Origin: Actinomycetospora sp. NBRC 106378 | Lineage (GTDB): Bacteria > Actinomycetota > Actinomycetes > Mycobacteriales > Pseudonocardiaceae | Reading direction: 5' to 3' | Length of the DNA: 64,000 bases | NCBI RefSeq assembly: GCF_030269685.1 | Contig: NZ_BSTT01000004.1 | Span: 186,001-250,000 of the forward strand | Shown: positions 58,635 through 64,000 of the stretch, one piece after another | How positions within the stretch are numbered: position 1 is the first letter of the stretch | Layout: every line of letters begins with the position of its first letter | Notes under the pieces: model-generated | What the model was told of the DNA's origin: nothing | The model's database searches: none | The model's input: only the letters and a program-made list of their open reading frames with translations | Program-made: the position numbers and the translations under genes

Positions 58635-59497
58635 CCCGAGAGGCGCCGCAGGAGGACCTCCCCGACGTGCCGAGGGGCCTCCTGGTGCGGGAAGTGGCCC
58701 GCGCCGGGCACCGTGACCACCTCGTGCGCGGGCGCCCAGCGGGCCGAGTCCCGCACGACGGCGTCCGGCACCCAGGGATCGACCTCGCCCCGCACGTGCA
58801 GCACGGGGACCTCGACACCCCGCTCGAGGGCGGCGGCGAAGCGGGCCCCGTCGGGGCGGGCCTGCGACCGGACCGCCCAGCGGAAGTACTCCAGCGAGCA
58901 GTGCGACGTGCGGGGGGTGAGCAGGGCCGCGGCGTGCATGGCGGCGACCCCGGCGAACTCGGGGCTCGCGGGCCAGCCGGCGCCCGCACCCGCCGTCAGG
59001 AAGGCGCCGGCGGCAGCACCCCGGTCGCGGCGCAGGGACCGCTCGGGCAGGCGGGGGAGCTGGAAGAACGCGACGTCGCGCAGGGCGCGCGTCCAGCGCC
59101 AGGGGCGCCGCCGCACGGCGCGGCGCAGCGCGAGGGGGTGCGGGGCGGCGACGACGGCGAGGCGGGAGACGACCCGCGGGTGCAGCGTCGCGAGGGTCCA
59201 GGCGACCGCACCGCCCCAGCCGGCCCCGATGACGGTCGCCCGGCGGGCGCCGAGGGCCGGGACGAGCCCGGCGACGTCACCGGCGAGGGTCCACAGGTCG
59301 TAGCCGCGCGGGGGCCGGTCCGACCCGCAGTAGCCCCGCAGGTCGACGGCCACCGCACGGTGCCCGGCCGCGCCGAGCGCGGTCAGCTGGTGGCGCCAGG
59401 ACCACCAGAACTCCGGGAACCCGTGCAGCAGCAGGACCGGCTCGCCGGAGGCGGGCCCGCACTCGGCGAGGTGCAGCCGGATGCCGTTGGCGGACAC
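58631..59497 (-). CDS. EphE-like alpha/beta hydrolase with altered nucleophile
   Basis: 288 aa from GTG (VSANGIRLHLAECGP); the frame stays open further upstream from CTG codons. HGFPEFWWSWRHQL, DLRGYCGSD and GAGHFPHQEAP match epoxide hydrolases, with the acid in GEVDPW and the His in GHF. The nucleophile elbow reads GAGWGGAV, where the catalytic Asp of epoxide hydrolases (GxDWGG) is Gly. So it is probably not an active epoxide hydrolase of the classic type. Corresponds in place to mycobacterial EphE (Rv3670). Stop overlaps marP (CTAG). Confidence 0.85.
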   Translation of the reverse strand: MSANGIRLHLAECGPASGEPVLLLHGFPEFWWSWRHQLTALGAAGHRAVAVDLRGYCGSDRPPRGYDLWTLAGDVAGLVPALGARRATVIGAGWGGAVAWTLATLHPRVVSRLAVVAAPHPLALRRAVRRRPWRWTRALRDVAFFQLPRLPERSLRRDRGAAAGAFLTAGAGAGWPASPEFAGVAAMHAAALLTPRTSHCSLEYFRWAVRSQARPDGARFAAALERGVEVPVLHVRGEVDPWVPDAVVRDSARWAPAHEVVTVPGAGHFPHQEAPRHVGEVLLRRLSG

Positions 59498-59564
59498 GCT
59501 GCGGTGCCGCCACGGCCCGGCGAGTGCGGCGGGGTCCTCGGGTCGACGGCTCAGGGTCGGCGGC

Positions 59565-60059
59565 TCAGGTCCGGGTCGGGACGGGCGTCGCGGCGGGGGC
59601 GTCGGAACGGCCGCGACGCAGCACCTCGACGGACTCCTTGGCGGTCTCGATCGTGCGCTCCGGCGCCTTGATCTTGCGGACCTTGAGGTAGCCGAGGAAG
59701 CCCGCGATGCCCGCGATGATCAGCATCAGCGCGAAGGTGATGGCGAAGCCCGCCCACCGCTGCGTCGGGAAGAGGAGGTTGAAGGCCTCGGCGACCGCGA
59801 AGAAGAAGAACCAGAGGCTGAACAGGGCGACCACGCCGGCCAGCACGAAGAAGATGCTGCCCTGCACACCCTTCTTCACCTCGCCGGTGATCTCCTGCTT
59901 GGCGAGTTCGACCTCCGCGCGTACCAGCGTGGAGACGTGCGTGGTCACCTCCTTCACCAGCGCGCCGACCGAGGCGTCGCCGTTCTGGCGCGCGGGTTCG
60001 GCATGGAGCGGGATGGAGGGCACCACGGGCGGGCCTCCGGGGGACGACGGCGAGGTCAC
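59565..60059 (-). CDS. Phage holin family / DUF1469-type membrane protein
   Basis: 164 aa from GTG with AGGAGG 4 nt upstream. An amphipathic helix VGALVKEVTTHVSTLVRAEVELAKQEITGEVKKGVQGS (about 27-65) is followed by two hydrophobic helices (IFFVLAGVVALFSLWFFFFAVAEAF and WAGFAITFALMLIIAGIAGFLGYLKV). This layout is that of the actinobacterial putative holin-3/DUF1469 family, similar to Rv3669. Not linked to any phage gene here, so unlikely to be a true holin. Confidence 0.8.
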   Translation of the reverse strand: MTSPSSPGGPPVVPSIPLHAEPARQNGDASVGALVKEVTTHVSTLVRAEVELAKQEITGEVKKGVQGSIFFVLAGVVALFSLWFFFFAVAEAFNLLFPTQRWAGFAITFALMLIIAGIAGFLGYLKVRKIKAPERTIETAKESVEVLRRGRSDAPAATPVPTRT

Positions 60060-60190
60060 GGGCCCTCCTGGCGGGTCGGGTCGAGCGGGGGCACATCGTG
60101 CCACGACCGGCCGGGACGCGACCGGTGACACGACAGCACGGCCCGTGTCTTCCCGATCATGGCGAGGTCCAGTCCTGCTGTTGACGCCGG

Positions 60191-60568
60191 TTACTCGGAC
60201 GGGGCGCGGCGCAACGCCTTGCGGTCGCTGCGGCGTCGCTTGTCCTCCAGGCGGCGCTGCTTCGCCCCCCGACTGGGGCGGCGTGCCCTTCTCGACGGCG
60301 GGTCGGGCCGCCGGGCGGCCTCGATCCGTGCGACCGCCCGCTCCAGGGCGGCCTCGCGGTTGCGCAGCTGCGACCGGTGCTCGGAGGCCGTGACGTGCAG
60401 CACGGGCCCGAGGCGCTCGACGAGCCGCTCGGCGTCCGGCAGCTCGTGGAGGTCGACGAGGAGCTCCACGCGGGAGTCGGTGGTGTTCACGCCCTGCCCG
60501 CCCGGGCCCGAGGACCGGGAGAACCGCCAGGTCAGGGCACGCTCGGGCAGCAGTCCGGTGCTGTCCAT
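60191..60568 (-). CDS. arfB: Peptidyl-tRNA hydrolase ArfB (YaeJ)
   Basis: 125 aa. TWRFSRSSGPGGQGVNTTDSRVELLVDL has the GGQ catalytic motif, as in release factors; the C-terminal tail is Arg/Lys-rich (KQRRLEDKRRRSDRKALRR) and would enter the empty mRNA channel of stalled ribosomes. Rescues ribosomes on non-stop mRNA. ATG start. Divergent from the Fic-like gene, with a half palindrome of family C between. Confidence 0.92.
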   Translation of the reverse strand: MDSTGLLPERALTWRFSRSSGPGGQGVNTTDSRVELLVDLHELPDAERLVERLGPVLHVTASEHRSQLRNREAALERAVARIEAARRPDPPSRRARRPSRGAKQRRLEDKRRRSDRKALRRAPSE

Positions 60569-60623
60569 GCCTCCAGTGTGCTCACGGTGTCGAGTCCTTA
60601 ACCCCTGTCTCGGCTCCCCCGAC

Positions 60624-60646
60624 GGCAGGAAAGCGTCGTTGCTGTC
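60624..60646. repeat. Single arm of the family C hairpin
   Basis: GGCAGGAAAGCGTCGTTGCT plus GTC, 23 bases, identical to the left arm region at 34711-34733. No matching right arm is present; a smaller hairpin GTGGC / GCCAC follows. It lies in the divergent arfB/Fic-like promoter region. Confidence 0.6.
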
Positions 60647-60703
60647 ATCCAGTGGCAGGAACGCCACATCGTCGACGCGGGGCGACCTGGGACGATGGAC
60701 CGC

Positions 60704-61444
60704 ATGACCGCCGCGACCACCGATCCGCTCGCGCCGCTGCTCGACCTGCCCGGTGTCGCCGAGGGCGCCGAGTCGATCCGCCGGCACGTCGAGGGCGTGC
60801 ACGGGCACCGCACGAACCGGCGCGGCTGGCCGGCGACGGCGGCCGAGGCGACCGTCCGCGCCGCCCGGGCGTCCGCCGCGCTCGACGGCGGTGCCGCCGA
60901 CCTCCCCGAGGACGGTCCGGTGACCGACCCGGTGCTGGCGGGCTCGTTGCGGGTCGCCGAGGCGCTCGGGGGGCTCCTCCCGACCTGGCGCCGCGCCCCG
61001 CTGCAGGCGCTCGCGAAGCTGCACGTGCTCGCCGCGACCGACCGGGTGCCCGAGTCGGAGCTCGGCCGTCCCCGGGTGGGGCCGGAGCTGGGTGCGCGCC
61101 TCGACGGTCTCGCGGGCCTCGTCGCGGGCGGCACGTCCGTGCCCGGGCCGGTCCTGGTCGGCGTGGTGCACGGGGAGCTGCTGGCGCTGGCGCCGTTCAG
61201 GGTCGGGAACGGGATCGTCGCGCGGGCCGCGGCCCGCCTCACCGCGATCTCCACCGGGCTGGACCCCAAGGGCCTCGTGGTGCCGGAGGTCGGTCACCTG
61301 CGCGCGCAGGCCGAGTACGTCGACGCGGCCGCCGCCTTCGCCACCGGCACGCGCGACGGGTTGGCCCGCTGGTTCGCCCACGAGGTGACCGCGTGGCGCA
61401 CCGGTGCCAAGGAGGCCACCGGGATCGCGGACGCCGCCGGCTAG
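60704..61444 (+). CDS. Fic-fold protein with degenerate active site
   Basis: 246 aa from ATG; a second ATG at 60695 adds three residues. Helical throughout; region APFRVGNGIVARAAARLT (residues 163-180) corresponds to the Fic motif HPFx[D/E]GNGRxxR, but the catalytic His is Ala163, the acidic residue is Val167 and the first Arg is Ile171. So AMP transfer or related chemistry is not expected. The DNA-binding or regulatory helices seen in Fic proteins are present in outline (WPATAAEATVRAARASAAL at 42-60). A GACGAT box 7 nt upstream may drive a leaderless mRNA. Located directly before ssd. Confidence 0.75.
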   Translation: MTAATTDPLAPLLDLPGVAEGAESIRRHVEGVHGHRTNRRGWPATAAEATVRAARASAALDGGAADLPEDGPVTDPVLAGSLRVAEALGGLLPTWRRAPLQALAKLHVLAATDRVPESELGRPRVGPELGARLDGLAGLVAGGTSVPGPVLVGVVHGELLALAPFRVGNGIVARAAARLTAISTGLDPKGLVVPEVGHLRAQAEYVDAAAAFATGTRDGLARWFAHEVTAWRTGAKEATGIADAAG

Positions 61445-61464
61445 GCCGTCCGGCCGCGCGTTCC

Positions 61465-61500
61465 GTCCCCACCGGCAGCGAGCCGGGGAGTTGTCCCCAG
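61465..61500 (+). promoter_or_regulatory. Two-block element upstream of ssd
   Basis: GTCCCCACCGGCAGC, 11 nt, then TTGTCCCCAG. The same two blocks with the same spacing recur before tadA (62723-62758). TTGTCC(C/A)CA resembles an actinobacterial DnaA box. Role unknown. Confidence 0.5.
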
Positions 61501-61552
61501 CCCGACCGGCGCCGGTACCCGTCGTCGGGACGACCGCCGCACCCTGCGGGGC

Positions 61553-62638
61553 GTGGACGGACGACGAGTGATCCTGCTGTGCGACGACGAGGACCTGGCC
61601 GACGACGCGGTGCGTGTCGCGGCCGCGGCGGGGGCCGAACTGGAGCGGGTGCCGGACGCGGTGGCGCTGCGGCGCCGGTGGTCGGGCGCGGCGATGGTGC
61701 TCCTGGACGAGGGCGGTGCCGCCGCGGTGGGGGCCGCCGGGACGCGGCCGGGCCGGCGCGACGGCGTGGTCGTGCTGTGCCGTGGGGAGCCGCCGGGCAC
61801 GGTGTGGGAGCGGGCGGTGGCGGTCGGCGCCGAGCACGTCGTGTCGCTGCCCGAGGGCGAGGACTGGCTGGTCACGGCGCTCTCCGACGCCGGCGGAGGC
61901 GTTCCCGACGGCGGGCCGGGGCGGGTCGTGTGCGTCGTCGGCGGTCGCGGTGGCGCGGGCGCCTCGGTGTTGGCGGCGGCGATCGCGGTGCGGGCGCGCG
62001 ACGCGGGCGCGCGGGTGCTGCTGGTCGACTGCGACCCGCTCGGGGGCGGGCTGGACCTGGTGGTCGGCGCCGAGCAGGTCGACGGCCTGCGGTGGCCGGG
62101 GCTCGCGCTCGGCGGCGGCCGGGTGGCGGCCTCGTCGCTGCACGCGGCGCTGCCGCGGGCGGGCGGGCCGTTGACGGTGCTCGCCTGCGACCGGCACGGG
62201 CCGGGCCCGGCGCCCGACGCGGCGGTGGCGGTCGTGGAGGCGGGCCGCCGGGCCGGCGACACCGTGGTGTGCGACCTGCCGCGCCACCTCACCGACACGG
62301 CGGCCGCGGTCCTCGCCGTGGCCGACCTGACGGTGCTGGTGGTCCCCGCCGAGGTGCGCGCGACGGCGGCGGCGTCCCGGGTCGCCGGGCTCGTCGCCGA
62401 GCACGGCGGGGCGGTCGGGGTCGTGGTTCGCGGCCCGGCCCCGGGCGGGTTGACCGGCGAGGACGTTGCGGCCGCGCTCGGGCTCGAGGTGCTGGCGTCG
62501 GTCGACGCGGAGCCCGGTCTGGCGGCCGCGATGGACCACGGGACGGTGCCCGGCGTCCGGCGGGGACCGCTGGCCGACGCGGCCGAGGCCGTGCTCGACG
62601 CCCTCGAGGGAGCGGGAGGTCCGTCGCTGGCGGCGTGA
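61553..62638 (+). CDS. ssd: Septum-site determining protein Ssd / CpaE-like (MinD family)
   Basis: 361 aa from GTG. N-terminal receiver-like part (ILLCDDEDLADDAVRVAAAAG) is followed by a MinD-type ATPase fold: VCVVGGRGGAGASVLAAAIAV (about 128-148), VLLVDCDPLGGGLDLVVG, TVVCDLPRHL. The Walker A Lys of GKGGVGKT is absent (GRGGAGAS), so nucleotide binding is likely altered. Corresponds to Rv3660c, next to the tadA gene. CpaE-type proteins localise the Flp pilus machine; overproduced Ssd blocks septation in mycobacteria. First gene of a probable Flp/Tad locus. Confidence 0.88.
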   Translation: MDGRRVILLCDDEDLADDAVRVAAAAGAELERVPDAVALRRRWSGAAMVLLDEGGAAAVGAAGTRPGRRDGVVVLCRGEPPGTVWERAVAVGAEHVVSLPEGEDWLVTALSDAGGGVPDGGPGRVVCVVGGRGGAGASVLAAAIAVRARDAGARVLLVDCDPLGGGLDLVVGAEQVDGLRWPGLALGGGRVAASSLHAALPRAGGPLTVLACDRHGPGPAPDAAVAVVEAGRRAGDTVVCDLPRHLTDTAAAVLAVADLTVLVVPAEVRATAAASRVAGLVAEHGGAVGVVVRGPAPGGLTGEDVAAALGLEVLASVDAEPGLAAAMDHGTVPGVRRGPLADAAEAVLDALEGAGGPSLAA

Positions 62639-62651
62639 GGCGGTCGGTGTG

Positions 62652-62682
62652 CGACCCGGCTCCCCACGGGGGAGCCGGGTCG
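62652..62682 (+). terminator. Hairpin after ssd
   Basis: Perfect 14-bp inverted repeat CGACCCGGCTCCCC / GGGGAGCCGGGTCG with loop ACG, 14 nt after the ssd stop. Followed by TCGTCGTGCC. It would separate ssd transcription from tadA. Confidence 0.7.
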
Positions 62683-62722
62683 TCGTCGTGCCTGCCCGCG
62701 GTGGCGTTCGGAGCAGTGGGTT

Positions 62723-62758
62723 GTCCCCACCGGCAGCCGGTGCCCGGGTTGTCCACAG
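62723..62758 (+). promoter_or_regulatory. Two-block element upstream of tadA
   Basis: GTCCCCACCGGCAGC, 11 nt, TTGTCCACAG: second copy of the motif before ssd, 75 nt before the tadA start. TTGTCCACA is a good match to an actinobacterial DnaA box. Confidence 0.5.
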
Positions 62759-62832
62759 AGCAGTGATCGCCGTTCGACCGCGGTGCTCGGGCTCGGGCAG
62801 CGTCGACGTCGATCGGGCGGGAGGTGTGGGGG

Positions 62833-64000
62833 ATGGCGGACGGCGGGGTGCCGGACCTGGTGGAACGGGTCCGGACGCGGCTCGCGGCGGCGGGCGGCGA
62901 GGCGGGGGTGGCGGAGCTGGCGGCGGCGGTGCGTGCCGAGGCCCGCGGGGTGGTGGGGGACGCCGACGTCCTCGCGGCGGTGCGCACGCTGCAGCGCGAG
63001 TTCGTCGGGGCGGGGCCGTTGGAGCCGCTGCTGCGCGATCCGGCCGTGTCCGACGTGCTGGTCACCGCACCGGACGCGGTGTGGGTCGACCGCGGGGCGG
63101 GGCTGGAGCGGGCGGGGGTGTCGTTCGCGGACGAGGACGCGGTGCGGCGCCTCGCGCAGCGGCTGGCCGCCGCCGCGGGTCGTCGGCTCGACGACGCCAG
63201 CCCGTACGTCGACGCGCGGCTGCCGGGCAGCGGGGTGCGCCTGCACGCGGTGCTCCCGCCGGTCGCGGCGGACGGGACGTGCGTGTCGCTGCGCGTGCTG
63301 CGTCCGGCGTGCCACGACCTGGACGCGCTGGAGGCCGGGGGGACGGTCGACGCGACTGGGCGGGCGCTGCTGGAGGCGGTCGTGGCCGCGCGCCTGGCGT
63401 TCCTCGTCGTCGGGGGCACCGGGTCGGGCAAGACGACGGTGCTCTCGGCGCTCCTCGCCCGCGTCCCGGCCTCCGAGCGGATCGTCGTGGTCGAGGACGC
63501 CGAGGAGCTGCGGCCCGCGCACCCGCACGTGGTGCGGCTCGTCTCCCGGCCGGCCAACGTCGAGGGAGCCGGGACGGTGCTGCTGCGCGACCTCGTCCGG
63601 CAGGCGCTGCGGATGCGCCCCGACCGGCTGGTGGTCGGAGAGGTCCGCGGCGCCGAGGTCTGTGAGCTGCTGGCGGCGCTCAACACCGGGCACGACGGCG
63701 GGGCGGGCACGGTGCACGCCAACTCCCCGCGGGAGGTCCCGGCACGGCTCGAGGCCCTCGCCGCCCTCGGCGGGATGAGCCCGGCGGCGCTGCGCAGCCA
63801 GATGGCGGCCGCGGTGCAGGCGGTGCTCCACGTGCGGCGGGTGCCCGACGGTCGGCGGGTCCTCGAGGCGGTGGGGGTGCTGCGCCGCACCGAGGGCGAT
63901 GCGGTCACGGTGGTGCCGGCCTGGGGGCGCGAGGAGGGCTGGGCGCCCGGTCGGGCCGACCTGGGGGCGATGCTCGCCGAGCGCGGGGTCGCGGCGCCGT
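62833..64000 (+). CDS. tadA: TadA/CpaF family secretion ATPase, partial (runs off the window)
   Basis: At least 389 codons from ATG, GGGAGG 8 nt upstream; no stop before the end. GPLEPLLRDPAVSDVLVTAPDAVWVDRG is the N-terminal CpaF/VirB11 motif; Walker A VVGGTGSGKTTVLSALL lies near residues 192-208; the Asp box is VVVEDAEELRP, Walker B MRPDRLVVGEVRGAEV and the His box TGHDGGAGTVHANSP. It powers assembly of Flp pili or a type II-like secretion system. Corresponds to Rv3659c. The remaining Tad genes should follow beyond 64000. Confidence 0.93.
   Translation, partial: MADGGVPDLVERVRTRLAAAGGEAGVAELAAAVRAEARGVVGDADVLAAVRTLQREFVGAGPLEPLLRDPAVSDVLVTAPDAVWVDRGAGLERAGVSFADEDAVRRLAQRLAAAAGRRLDDASPYVDARLPGSGVRLHAVLPPVAADGTCVSLRVLRPACHDLDALEAGGTVDATGRALLEAVVAARLAFLVVGGTGSGKTTVLSALLARVPASERIVVVEDAEELRPAHPHVVRLVSRPANVEGAGTVLLRDLVRQALRMRPDRLVVGEVRGAEVCELLAALNTGHDGGAGTVHANSPREVPARLEALAALGGMSPAALRSQMAAAVQAVLHVRRVPDGRRVLEAVGVLRRTEGDAVTVVPAWGREEGWAPGRADLGAMLAERGVAAP

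Noticed and set aside
59565-60059. Prophage remnant suggested by the holin-like protein
   Set aside because: No other phage gene is present and the gene order matches the mycobacterial chromosome at Rv3669; the holin name is a family label only.
61491-62757. Replication origin because of DnaA-box-like TTGTCC(C/A)CA motifs
   Set aside because: Only three matches, two of them imperfect, no AT-rich stretch and no dnaA, dnaN or gyrase gene; the matches are better explained as part of the two-block motif.

Overview
The window is 64 kb of very GC-rich DNA with short intergenic gaps, many GTG starts and many start codons 6-8 nt behind a TANNNT -10 box (leaderless transcripts). Together with a WhiB-family regulator, a leuA leader peptide, an aspartokinase with an internal beta-subunit start and gene neighbourhoods that match the Mycobacterium tuberculosis Rv3659-Rv3721 region from memory, this points to a chromosome of an actinomycete, most likely in or near the Pseudonocardiaceae. 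I see no phage, insertion sequence, CRISPR array or plasmid gene; this is core chromosome with small accessory islets.

Layout. 0.1-6 kb: a DUF429-like protein, a Gfo/Idh/MocA oxidoreductase, an LmeA-like lipid-binding protein, an acyl-CoA dehydrogenase with a divergent TetR regulator sharing an 11-bp-arm palindrome, a methyltransferase and an AraC regulator. 6-12.6 kb: tRNA-Ser(GGA), the 4.5S SRP RNA, dnaX, an S9 peptidase, ybaB-recR and a WYL regulator. 12.6-18.6 kb: an epoxide hydrolase, leuA with a Leu-rich leader peptide and attenuator hairpin, then ask-asd. 18.7-25 kb: an oxidative-stress block of katA, katG and dps, then an epimerase with a divergent TetR and two 17-bp operators. 25-35.5 kb: an aldolase, a second S9 peptidase, a giant single-chain acyl-CoA carboxylase, an alpha/beta hydrolase, an HxlR regulator and an enoyl-CoA hydratase. 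35.6-42.6 kb: plsC-like/plsB phospholipid acyltransferases, an alcohol dehydrogenase, a GH18-like exported protein and a Pro/Ala-rich membrane protein. 42.7-60 kb: tRNA-Pro(CGG) and a block that parallels mycobacterial Rv3669-Rv3683: metallophosphoesterase, PonA2-like penicillin-binding protein, WhiB4-like regulator, two ArsA/Get3-like ATPases, DUF4177, RidA, metallo-beta-lactamase fold protein, Crp, nth-tlpA-nudix-marP operon, EphE-like protein and a holin-like membrane protein. Two unrecognised, mutually related genes sit inside this block. 60-64 kb: arfB, a degenerate Fic-fold protein, ssd and the start of a tadA/cpaF ATPase, i.e. the front of a Flp/Tad pilus locus that runs off the window.

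The least conventional content is non-coding. At least four families of dispersed intergenic palindromes recur within this one window, mainly at convergent gene ends; one pair (4.5 kb and 35.5 kb) is the same element with the 7-nt loop between its inner inverted repeats turned round. A two-block motif with identical 11-nt spacing precedes both ssd and tadA. Three unrelated convergent gene pairs share the same four bases CTAG as both stop codons.
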